A stretch of DNA of 64,000 nucleotides from an uncultured Haliea sp. (GTDB taxonomy: Bacteria > Pseudomonadota > Gammaproteobacteria > Pseudomonadales > Halieaceae). A model generated the notes under the pieces. That model saw nothing but the letters and a program-made list of their open reading frames with translations, was not told where the DNA came from and did not search any database. Both the position numbers and the translations under genes were made by a program. Positions within the stretch are counted from its first letter, which is position 1. Every line of letters begins with the position of its first letter. The stretch spans positions 1-64,000 of the forward strand of contig CAJXUQ010000001.1 of the NCBI GenBank assembly GCA_913061145.1, read 5' to 3'. Below, piece after piece: positions 17,217 to 24,595 of this stretch.

Positions 17217-17507
17217 ATGACAGACGAGTTGGATGCACAACGGTTCCGATTGATCAGCGGCGTGTTCTACCCGGACGAGGCCAATCAACTGTTGATGACG
17301 CTGATTGAGGACAAGATCAGTTTTCACCAGCGTAATAACTGGAGCCGGCGTGAACGGTTCGGTGAGACCGATGCCGCCGGCGTCAAGCGCATCAACGAAC
17401 TGCGCCAGACCAAGGCCGACCTCGCGGCACTGGTCGAGGCCGCCGAGGCTGCGGGAATGAAACTCAGTATCAGCGGCAACATCGATATCACGTTGACACC
17501 CAAATAG
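17217..17507 (+). CDS. Small conserved-looking protein of unknown function
   Basis: 96 residues from ATG 17217, ten bases after the ilvD stop, whose last codons and spacer contain TAAGGAC as a ribosome site. The sequence is mixed alpha/beta: VFYPDEANQLLMTLIEDKISFHQR, an Arg-rich patch (NWSRRERFGE), a helix with charged and Ala residues, and a terminal strand (GNIDITLTPK). No signal peptide or membrane segment is seen. I do not recognise the family. The tight spacing suggests co-expression with ilvD, without implying a role in branched-chain amino acid synthesis. Confidence 0.7.
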   Translation: MTDELDAQRFRLISGVFYPDEANQLLMTLIEDKISFHQRNNWSRRERFGETDAAGVKRINELRQTKADLAALVEAAEAAGMKLSISGNIDITLTPK

Positions 17508-17596
17508 GGCGGCGCGGGCGCGGGCAGTCACCTCATCGCTTGCACCCCGGGCGATAGACACATAGTCTGTCGGACAATAAGAAAAGGAGCCCCGAC

Positions 17597-18898
17597 GTGG
17601 CTGAAGCACCGCCCGCTACCGGCGTTGCGTCCTCGCTGTTTTCAGCGGGCACGCGACGCTACGTGCTGACCATCCTGGTCATCGCCTACACCTTCAATTT
17701 CATTGACCGCCAGATTCTCGGGATACTGGTGGAGCCCATCCGCCTGGAACTGGGTGTCAGCGACACCGCCATGGGCCTGCTGACCGGCCTCGGGTTCGCG
17801 GTGTTCTATACCCTCATGGGTATTCCCATAGCCCGCTACGCGGACCGCGCCAACCGCCGCAACCTGATTGCCGCCGCGGTGGGTATCTGGAGCGTGTTCA
17901 CCGCGGCCCAGGGCCTGGCGCAGAATTACTGGCAACTGCTGGTCTATCGCATTGGCGTCGGGGTCGGGGAGGCCGGGTGCTCGCCGCCTGCGCATTCCAT
18001 GCTGGCGGACTACTACCCGGCCAATGAGCGGGCCACGGCACTGGGTATTTATTCGCTGGGGATTCCGATCGGCATCCTGTTCGGGTTTTTCGTTGGCGGC
18101 TGGATGAACGAGTGGTTCGGTTGGCGCGTGGCGTTTTTCGTGGTGGGCATTCCGGGCATTGTGCTGGCGCTGGTGATCCGCTTCACCGTGCGTGAGCCGG
18201 ACCGCGGCATGTCGGAAACCCGGGTGACCGCGCCCGGGCAGCAGCCCGCGATCGGTACCGTGTTTCGCTACCTGCTGGCGCGCCGCTCCTTTGTGCACAT
18301 GGCGCTCGGCGGCGGCATCACCGCCTTTGTCGGCTACGGCCTGATTTCCTGGTCCGCCGCTTTCCTGGCGCGCTCCCACGGCATGTCTTCGGGTGAGATC
18401 GGTACCTGGCTGGGCCTGATATTCGGCATTCCCGGCGGTATCGGGATCGTGCTGGGCGGGCGGCTCGCAGACCACTTCGGCGCCCGCGATGCGCGCTGGT
18501 ATCTGTGGATCGTGGCGGTGGCCCTGCTGATTTCGGTGCCCGCCGGGGTGTTCGTGTTTGTGCTGGATGATATTCGCGCGGTGCTGCTGTTGATGGTGCT
18601 GCCGGTGATGCTGGGCAACTTCTACCAGGCCACCACCTTCGCCCAGACCCAGACCCTGGTGGGCCTGCGCATGCGCAGCGTGGCCTCGGCCATTCTGCTG
18701 TTTGTGATCAATATCATCGGGCTGGCGCTGGGCCCGTCGGTGGTCGGGCTGATCAGCGACCTGCTGGCCGCGGACTACGGGGTGCACTCACTGCGCTGGG
18801 CGCTGTTGATCTGCTCGCTGGCCAATGTCTGGGCGGCCTGGCATTACTGGCGCGCCGGTGCGGCCTTCCCCGGTGACCTGGAACGCGTTCAGGACTGA
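17597..18898 (+). CDS. MFS transporter, spinster-like
   Basis: 433 residues with 12 predicted membrane helices. The first loop after helix 2 carries the MFS motif A variant (RYADRANRRN), helix 1 has NFIDRQILGIL typical of the spinster-like/ACS group, and helix 5 has GVGEAGCSPPAHSMLADYYP. Such transporters move organic anions, lipids or unknown small molecules using proton gradients; the substrate is not readable. GTG 17597 has AAAAGGAG nine bases upstream. It converges with the epoxide-hydrolase-like gene, leaving 15 bases between stops. Confidence 0.9.
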   Translation: MAEAPPATGVASSLFSAGTRRYVLTILVIAYTFNFIDRQILGILVEPIRLELGVSDTAMGLLTGLGFAVFYTLMGIPIARYADRANRRNLIAAAVGIWSVFTAAQGLAQNYWQLLVYRIGVGVGEAGCSPPAHSMLADYYPANERATALGIYSLGIPIGILFGFFVGGWMNEWFGWRVAFFVVGIPGIVLALVIRFTVREPDRGMSETRVTAPGQQPAIGTVFRYLLARRSFVHMALGGGITAFVGYGLISWSAAFLARSHGMSSGEIGTWLGLIFGIPGGIGIVLGGRLADHFGARDARWYLWIVAVALLISVPAGVFVFVLDDIRAVLLLMVLPVMLGNFYQATTFAQTQTLVGLRMRSVASAILLFVINIIGLALGPSVVGLISDLLAADYGVHSLRWALLICSLANVWAAWHYWRAGAAFPGDLERVQD

Positions 18899-18913
18899 CG
18901 GCGCAGCGCGCGG

Positions 18914-19981
18914 TTATTGCCTGGCGGGCAGCGTATCCAGAAAGCGCAACAGGGCCCGGTTGAATGCCTCGGGCTGTTCCTGCTGCACGAAGTGGCCGGC
19001 CCCCGGTATCAGCTCGATACCGCGCAGGTCGCTGGAGCAGCGCGCCAGTACGGCGAGCGCATCGTCGCCAATCATCTGCAGCACCGGGTCTGCGCTCCCG
19101 GCGATGAACAGCGACGGCGGCGTCACCCGGGCATCCGCCCACGCCCGACCAATCTCCCAGTTGCGGTCCGCGACCCGGTAGGAGTTGATGCCACCGATGA
19201 ACTCCAACCCCGGCGCGCAGTGGGTGAATTCGTCGACGTAGGTCTGCAGGTCCTGTTCCGTCATCCACGGCCAGGGGAGGGGTATCGAGGGGTCCGCGAG
19301 CACATCGAGGTAGCTGTTGCCCTCGGTGGAGAAGCGGGTCCAGTCCAGCAGGTGACCGTCGGCGCACAGTGCCCAGAACAGGCGGGTCAGGAACAGGCGC
19401 GGGTTCTGCGCCAGCTCGCGCTCCGGCCGCTCCGGCTGCTGGTAGTAGTGCATGTGGTAGAAGTGCTGTGCCGCAACCTCGGCGAAGCAGGCGCTCGGTG
19501 CTTTATCCGGGCGGGCGAAGGCACGCGGGTATTCCGTGCCCGGGGGCGGGTTGGCGCCGGCGCCGCCGCGCCCGGCGAGGTCGAAATCGTAGGGGCAGGC
19601 GACACCTGCAACCGCCATGACCCGGTCCGGGTGACGTACCGCCACGTTGTAGACCTGCGCCGCGCCGAAGTCGTGCCCCACCAGTACCGCACGCGCCAGC
19701 CCCAGGTGATCCATCAGCCCCAGTACATCGCCTACGGTGTGTTCGCTGTCGTACAGCGCGGGTTCTGCGGGGCGGCTGGAGCGGCCATAGCCGCGCTGGT
19801 CAAAGGCCACGGCATTGAAGCCCGCGCTGGCGATGGCCGGTAGCTGGTGACGCCAGCTGTAGGCGAGCCCCGGGAAGCCGTGGCAGAAAATCACCCAGGG
19901 TTGGTCCGCCCGGCCGCGACACTCGACGTAATGCAAGGTCAGGTCACCAAGGACCACACTGCCATCTTCCATTGCGGTCAC
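18914..19981 (-). CDS. Epoxide hydrolase-like alpha/beta hydrolase
   Basis: 355 residues with the alpha/beta-hydrolase core. The oxyanion motif is HGFP (34-37), the nucleophile elbow GHDFGA places an Asp (104) rather than Ser at the catalytic position, typical of epoxide hydrolases and haloalkane dehalogenases, and the catalytic His lies in PGAGHFVQQEQP. Family knowledge predicts opening of epoxides by water; HGFP and the lid Tyr-rich segment (FYHMHYYQQ) favour epoxide hydrolase over dehalogenase. It is eight bases downstream of the LLM oxidoreductase on the same strand, so the two probably form an operon handling an oxidised lipophilic substrate. Confidence 0.85.
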   Translation of the reverse strand: MTAMEDGSVVLGDLTLHYVECRGRADQPWVIFCHGFPGLAYSWRHQLPAIASAGFNAVAFDQRGYGRSSRPAEPALYDSEHTVGDVLGLMDHLGLARAVLVGHDFGAAQVYNVAVRHPDRVMAVAGVACPYDFDLAGRGGAGANPPPGTEYPRAFARPDKAPSACFAEVAAQHFYHMHYYQQPERPERELAQNPRLFLTRLFWALCADGHLLDWTRFSTEGNSYLDVLADPSIPLPWPWMTEQDLQTYVDEFTHCAPGLEFIGGINSYRVADRNWEIGRAWADARVTPPSLFIAGSADPVLQMIGDDALAVLARCSSDLRGIELIPGAGHFVQQEQPEAFNRALLRFLDTLPARQ

Positions 19982-19989
19982 CGTGGCGC

Positions 19990-20847
19990 TCAGCGCGGTT
20001 TGATGAAGCGGTCGGCAAACTGCTCCATCGCTTCCAGCTTGGCCTCCAGCCCGTGGAAGGCCGGGTCGTCGACGGTCCAGGCCATGGCGATGGTGCCGTC
20101 GATGCCCCAGTCCTCAAGCTGGTGATAGATGCCGGGGTCCGGCTCGGTCTGTGGCATCACGAAGCGGCCGAAGGGCCCTGCACCGCGTTCCGCCTCGACG
20201 CTTGCGCGCTCGGCGTTGAGCCGATCCAGCAGCTCGCGGATCTCCGCCATCGGGTAGTTCATCCCCATCCAGCCATCGTGGCGTGCTGCACGGCGCAGGG
20301 CAGCAGGTGATTTGCCGCCAATCCACACCGGTACTTTACCGGGTACCGGGAACTGCCCCGTGGGCGGGAAGCGGTAGAAGGCGTTGTCCGCTTCCGCCAT
20401 GCCGTCTTCCCAGAAGTCCTGCATCACATCCAGCATCGCGTCCATGCGCTTGCCGCGGTTGCGCGGGTCGTGGCCGAGCACGGCAATCTCATCCTCGCAC
20501 CAGCCGGCGCCCACGCCAAACACGAACCGATTGTCTGTCTGCATGGCAAGCGTGGCGGCCTGTTTTGCCGCGCTGAACGGCTCGCGCATGGTCAGCACAT
20601 ACACGTAGGTCATGAAGCGCAGTTGTTCCGTCACTGCCGCCATGGTGGCGATGGTGATCATGGGGTCGGGAAAGCGAGTGTGGGCGTGGATGTGGCGCTG
20701 CCCGGAGGGATGCACAGCGGTGTAGTCGCGGGGAATGGCCACGTGATCCGACACCGCAATGCCGGCATAGCCCATTTTTTCCGCCGCCGCGGCAACCTGT
20801 TTTACCTGATCGTTACCTTCGTGAAACCAGGCCAGCCAGTACTCCAT
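19990..20847 (-). CDS. LLM class flavin (F420-type) oxidoreductase
   Basis: 285 residues from ATG 20847, with GGGAGG seven bases upstream. The luciferase-like TIM-barrel pattern is clear: GIAVSDHVAIP, RFMTYVYVLTMREPF, the GVGAGWCEDE loop and PVWIGGKSPAALRRAARHDGW. It belongs to the TIGR03619-like group annotated as F420-dependent. Whether this organism makes F420 cannot be judged, and in proteobacteria many relatives use FMN. It heads a two-gene unit with the epoxide-hydrolase-like gene. The substrate is unknown; oxidoreduction of a lipid or terpenoid is a guess from neighbours. Confidence 0.85.
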   Translation of the reverse strand: MEYWLAWFHEGNDQVKQVAAAAEKMGYAGIAVSDHVAIPRDYTAVHPSGQRHIHAHTRFPDPMITIATMAAVTEQLRFMTYVYVLTMREPFSAAKQAATLAMQTDNRFVFGVGAGWCEDEIAVLGHDPRNRGKRMDAMLDVMQDFWEDGMAEADNAFYRFPPTGQFPVPGKVPVWIGGKSPAALRRAARHDGWMGMNYPMAEIRELLDRLNAERASVEAERGAGPFGRFVMPQTEPDPGIYHQLEDWGIDGTIAMAWTVDDPAFHGLEAKLEAMEQFADRFIKPR

Positions 20848-20891
20848 ACAACCTCCCGAGTGGTGTGATGCGGGCCGGGCCGGCTTGCGAC

Positions 20892-22019
20892 TTACTCCCG
20901 TTTCAGCAGCAGCCAGGCGTCGGCATAGTCGCCAATGTGGCGGTTTGCCGCATGATACCCCGCCCAATCGCGGTAGTAGCCGCTCAGCCAGTCGAGCTGG
21001 TACAGATTGTCATGAAAAGCGCCGCCGGTGTCCGCCATCACGTTCAGCCGGTACGTGGGCTGGCCCGCTTCCTCGGTGCGCAGCAGCACCAGGCGTCCGA
21101 GGCCGAGCTGGAAAATATCCCCCGCCACGGTCACCAGGGGCTGCACGCGAATCTTGTAGTCGGCGTCCTTGCCATAGCCGAGCACGCCGGGTACTTCCTT
21201 GAAGAACCAATAGCGCTCTTGCTCTTCGGGTTTCCGCGTGCGGTCGTAGGCGATGCCGTTATTGCGGTGGACGTTGAAGTAGCGTTTCTGGCCGTTGGCG
21301 CCCTCGACCACGGCGGTGCCCTGCAGCAGGGCGCCTTCCAGGTCGGCCCGGCTCAGCCAGATCAGCGGCGGCGCGCGCTGGGCCATGGCACTGGCGGTTG
21401 CCGAGTTGGTCTCCTGCGCCACGATGGCCTGCTTGCCGAACTGGAAGCGGGTGATAGCGCTGCCCAGCGCGTCCGCCTCGTCCAGGGTCAGCTGTGCCTC
21501 ATCGTGGGGCAGGCCGTAGAGCGCGTGCGGCGTGGCGGAGGATGGCTGCTCGCTGCCCGACGCCACGCGCACGTAGTACTTGGTCATCAGCAGGCGTTCG
21601 GCCGGCAGGTTCTGCAGCAGCGGCTTGCCGCTGGCCAGCTGCGCTGCCCGCGCACGGTCCGGCTGCCAGCGCAGCAGTTCGAAGTGCTGCTGCACAAACG
21701 CCGGGTCGGCAAGACGCGATGGGCGCCCCAGGCGCGCATCCTCCGCCTGGACTGCACACACGAAGTCCAGCGTGGCGCGGATGCGCTCGGGTGGCGTCCG
21801 CAACCACGCCGTGGTACCGCCGTGAATTGCAGCCGAGTCGTAGGCGTTGCCGCGGGCCAGGTAATCCGCTGTGGCGGCGGCAACGTCACACAGTGCATCG
21901 CCGTGATCCACCCAGTGTCCGGGCGGCAGGGCCTGGGCGGGCTGGAACGTGGGGGCCGCGAGTGCGCTGATGCTGCCTGACAGCAGGGCGGCCAGGATGG
22001 TCCTGAAGAGGAGAGCCAT
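20892..22019 (-). CDS. Secreted 3D (MltA-like) domain protein
   Basis: 375 residues from ATG 22019, starting with a signal peptide (FRTILAALLSGSISALA). The C-terminal ~90 residues show QPLVTVAGDIFQLG and NVMADTGGAFH followed by LDWLSGYY, the Asp-rich '3D' barrel pattern of lytic transglycosylase MltA and of resuscitation-type proteins. The N-terminal 250 residues (tandem Ala/Leu-rich helices) are not recognised, and the MltA peptidoglycan-binding half is not evident. A periplasmic cell-wall role is the most likely reading, but catalytic activity is unproven. It begins ten bases after the MAPEG gene's stop, so the two are likely one transcript. Confidence 0.6.
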   Translation of the reverse strand: MALLFRTILAALLSGSISALAAPTFQPAQALPPGHWVDHGDALCDVAAATADYLARGNAYDSAAIHGGTTAWLRTPPERIRATLDFVCAVQAEDARLGRPSRLADPAFVQQHFELLRWQPDRARAAQLASGKPLLQNLPAERLLMTKYYVRVASGSEQPSSATPHALYGLPHDEAQLTLDEADALGSAITRFQFGKQAIVAQETNSATASAMAQRAPPLIWLSRADLEGALLQGTAVVEGANGQKRYFNVHRNNGIAYDRTRKPEEQERYWFFKEVPGVLGYGKDADYKIRVQPLVTVAGDIFQLGLGRLVLLRTEEAGQPTYRLNVMADTGGAFHDNLYQLDWLSGYYRDWAGYHAANRHIGDYADAWLLLKRE

Positions 22020-22029
22020 GCGGGGTGTC

Positions 22030-22464
22030 CTAGAGGGTGGCGCGTACCGCGATGCCGGCCAGGCCGGCGAGTGCCAGCGAGGACAGCAGGAACAGCAGGA
22101 AGCGCACCGGCACGTAGTTGGTGGTGACCTGCACGATACTGTGCGCGATGCGCAGCAGCAGGTAGGCCCAGGCCAGCTGAACTGCGAGGCTGCTGTCGAT
22201 GCCGGTGATCGCCAGAATGCAGCACAGCGCGTAGAACACCGTGGGCTGTTCGTGCAGGTGCGCATAGTTGTGCGCCTTCCAGTTCACGTGGTCGGGCAGT
22301 ACCCCTTCGAGGTCGGCGCCGCGGCGGCCACCCGGCTGTGGCTTGGACAGATCCAGCCCCGATTTGCTCATGGCGGGCAGGCGGGTAGCGGCCATCCAGA
22401 TCAGCATCACCAGGGACCAGCTGGCGAGGAGGGCGGCGGGGGCAAGGATTTCCAGGGCGGGCAT
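22030..22464 (-). CDS. MAPEG family membrane protein
   Basis: About 144 residues from ATG 22464 with four membrane helices. The MAPEG signature is present in NWKAHNYAHLHEQPTVFY and in AWAYLLLRIAHS, where the Asn, Glu and Arg residues line the glutathione site in characterised members. Family members are membrane-associated glutathione transferases/peroxidases or related proteins acting on lipophilic electrophiles. The ribosome site is weak, and a GTG two codons upstream is possible. It precedes the 3D-domain gene and is divergent from the serine hydrolase gene. Confidence 0.82.
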   Translation of the reverse strand: MPALEILAPAALLASWSLVMLIWMAATRLPAMSKSGLDLSKPQPGGRRGADLEGVLPDHVNWKAHNYAHLHEQPTVFYALCCILAITGIDSSLAVQLAWAYLLLRIAHSIVQVTTNYVPVRFLLFLLSSLALAGLAGIAVRATL

Positions 22465-22596
22465 GGCGTGCACTCTTGGTGACAGGGTGTAGCGAGTAGA
22501 ACTGATCGCGCGGCTTGGCGTCAAGCCTGTTTCTGGCGCAGCAGGTTCTGACGTAAGCTGGCGGTGCTGTGCCCTGCGCTGATACGGAAACTGCTG

Positions 22597-23928
22597 ATGA
22601 AACGTGTGTTGCTGATTCTCCTGCCGCTATTGACCGTGTTGTTCGTGGCGCCCCCCGCGTTGCTGGGTACGCCGCTCTGGCAGCTGGGCAACGCCCTTGC
22701 GCTGGCCACCGGGCTCGGTGCCAAGCTGGCCTGTTCCGGGCGTTTTGTCAGCGGCTTCGACGACCAGCGCATACTGGATGACCTGGCCAGTTACGCAGAG
22801 GTCAATCGCCGGCTGTCGCTGGACTTCACGGCCGACGGTGTGCGGGTCACCCTGTTTGGTCTGGCGGCCACCTCCGCGACCTACCGCCCCGGTCTGGGCT
22901 GCACCCTCGATACCGGCGATGCGGCGCTGCTTGATGGGCTGTCGGTGCCTCCCACGGCAGCGTCGCCCGGCACGCCGTTTGCGGTGGCAATCGCGCATCC
23001 GGCGCAACAGGCGGCCGAGGCCGTGCTGAGGGCCGATAACGCCGAGGGTTTGCAGACCCGCGCCCTGCTGGTGCTGCAGGGGGACACCCTGATTGCCGAA
23101 AGCTATGCACCGGGCTTTGATGCCGGTTCCCGCCTGCTGGGCTGGTCGATGGGCAAATCCCTGATGGCCATTGTGATTGGCCGCATGGAGGCGCTGGAGA
23201 TCATTCCCGCCGGTGTCCCGGGGCCGCTGTTTCCCGCATGGGCCCGGGATGATCGCGCGCGTATTGGCCTGACCGCGGTGTTGCAGATGACCTCCGGGCT
23301 GGGCTGGCAAGAGGACTACGTGCCGGGCAGCGATTCCACGCGGATGCTGTTTCGCGCACCCAGCGCCTCGGCGGTGGCACTGGCGAGCCCGGCGGAACAC
23401 CCGCCCGGAGAACAGTTCTACTACTCATCGGGCAGCACCAACCTGCTGGCGCGTTTCGCCGCGGAGCGGCTGGGCGGCCCGCAGGCGCAGCTGGACTTCC
23501 TGCAGCGCGAAGTGCTGCAGCCCCTGGGGATGGCGGGCGCGGTGCTGGAAGTGGATCCCACCGGGCTTGTGGTCGCCAGTTCCTTCGTCTACGCCACCGC
23601 CCGTGACTGGGTGCGGCTTGGCAGACTCCTGCTGGACCAGGGGGCCGTCAACGGTCGCCCCTTTCTGCCGCCGGGCTGGGTGGCCCGCGCAACCCGGCCG
23701 AATAACAGCCTCAACGACCCACGCTACGGCTATCAGCTGTGGCTGAACGGCGGCGGCAGCCAACTCCGCTGGCCCGGCCTGCCGCCCAATGCGTACGCCA
23801 TGCTGGGTAACCGGGGGCAGGCGGTGCTCGTGCTGCCCGACGAGGCGCTGGTGCTGGTGCGTCTGGGCTGGACGGCAGGGGATTACCCGCTGGCGCAGAA
23901 GATGGGCGGCCTGCTGTCGAGGCTCTAA
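22597..23928 (+). CDS. Serine hydrolase, class C beta-lactamase/esterase fold
   Basis: 443 residues from ATG 22597. A signal peptide or anchor (KRVLLILLPLLTVLFVAPPA) is followed by ~115 unassigned residues and then a beta-lactamase-type domain: the nucleophile SMGK (184-187) in LLGWSMGKSLM, the YSSGSTN segment replacing YxN of true class C enzymes, and a late GNRGQAVLV strand equivalent to the KTG region. This set is typical of 6-aminohexanoate-dimer hydrolase/EstB-like esterases, not of antibiotic-destroying enzymes. It is expected in the periplasm with ester or amide substrates of unknown identity. Confidence 0.85.
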   Translation: MKRVLLILLPLLTVLFVAPPALLGTPLWQLGNALALATGLGAKLACSGRFVSGFDDQRILDDLASYAEVNRRLSLDFTADGVRVTLFGLAATSATYRPGLGCTLDTGDAALLDGLSVPPTAASPGTPFAVAIAHPAQQAAEAVLRADNAEGLQTRALLVLQGDTLIAESYAPGFDAGSRLLGWSMGKSLMAIVIGRMEALEIIPAGVPGPLFPAWARDDRARIGLTAVLQMTSGLGWQEDYVPGSDSTRMLFRAPSASAVALASPAEHPPGEQFYYSSGSTNLLARFAAERLGGPQAQLDFLQREVLQPLGMAGAVLEVDPTGLVVASSFVYATARDWVRLGRLLLDQGAVNGRPFLPPGWVARATRPNNSLNDPRYGYQLWLNGGGSQLRWPGLPPNAYAMLGNRGQAVLVLPDEALVLVRLGWTAGDYPLAQKMGGLLSRL

Positions 23929-24213
23929 TGGCTGGGTAACACTCTGGACAATACCGGTACGGTAATTTTCACATTTTTCCGATTAATTTTGTCGGGTATT
24001 TAAAATAATATATAAAACAACAGGTTAAATAATCTATGTAGATTCGTTCGAGAATTTTTCAGCCTTCAAGCCGCGATCATGACAAACAATTCATGATCCA
24101 TTCACCTTTAAAATGAGTAAAAGCGTTACCATATGTGAAGTGTGGTAACAAACCGGCAAGACGAGAGGTGGCAGATGGTCTGCAACCGTTGCCGGCATCT
24201 GAGGAGAGTGGAA
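23929..24213 (+). promoter_or_regulatory. AT-rich upstream region with two perfect palindromes
   Basis: This 285-base gap is markedly more AT-rich than its surroundings. It contains stretches such as ATTTAAAATAATATATAAAAC around 23997-24018 that suit a promoter. Two inverted repeats stand out: GATCATGA/TCATGATC at 24075-24098 and GTTACCA/TGGTAAC at 24125-24149. They look like operator half-sites for dimeric regulators ahead of the small secreted protein gene. Function is inference; the symmetry is seen directly. Confidence 0.5.
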
Positions 24214-24495
24214 ATGAAAATGTTGGCTGCAACAGCCAGGCTCGGCACCCTGGCGCTTACCGCTGCCCTGGGCAGCACCGCCTTCGCGCAGACGGCCGAA
24301 CAGGAGGGCCGCATGCTGCTGGCCATGAACGAACCGGCGCTGAGCGCAGACTGGCAACCGGCCACGCGTGCAGAAGAGCAGGCCCAGGCCGAGGCCGTGG
24401 AGCGCGAACTGGCGGTATCCGCCGAGGCGATCTCGCGCAAGCTGGACGAACAGTTGGAAGACCGGCTGTCACGCAAGCTGGAGATGTCAATCTAG
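24214..24495 (+). CDS. Small secreted protein, unknown
   Basis: 93 residues from ATG 24214, with GAGGAGA about nine bases upstream. A signal peptide (KMLAATARLGTLALTAALGSTAFA) ends near residue 25 before QTAEQEG. The mature ~68 residues are highly charged and helical (Glu/Ala/Arg-rich; EEQAQAEAVERELAVSAEA), likely a periplasmic helix or coiled coil. No Cys or metal motif is seen and I do not recognise the family. It is a monocistronic unit: palindrome-rich upstream region before it and a strong terminator after it, suggesting high, regulated expression. Confidence 0.75.
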   Translation: MKMLAATARLGTLALTAALGSTAFAQTAEQEGRMLLAMNEPALSADWQPATRAEEQAQAEAVERELAVSAEAISRKLDEQLEDRLSRKLEMSI

Positions 24496-24513
24496 GCGCT
24501 GCCTGTTGATGTG

Positions 24514-24543
24514 AACCCGAGGCCACTGCCTCGGGTTTTTTTT
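24514..24543 (+). terminator. Rho-independent terminator
   Basis: A perfect stem CCCGAGGC-CACT-GCCTCGGG is followed directly by eight T residues. It ends the small secreted protein's transcript 20 bases after the stop and separates it from the Lon-like gene. Confidence 0.93.
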
Positions 24544-24595
24544 GCCCGCTGCCTGCTATGATTCGCTCTCCCGTTGTTGCAAAGGAGGGCTCTCA

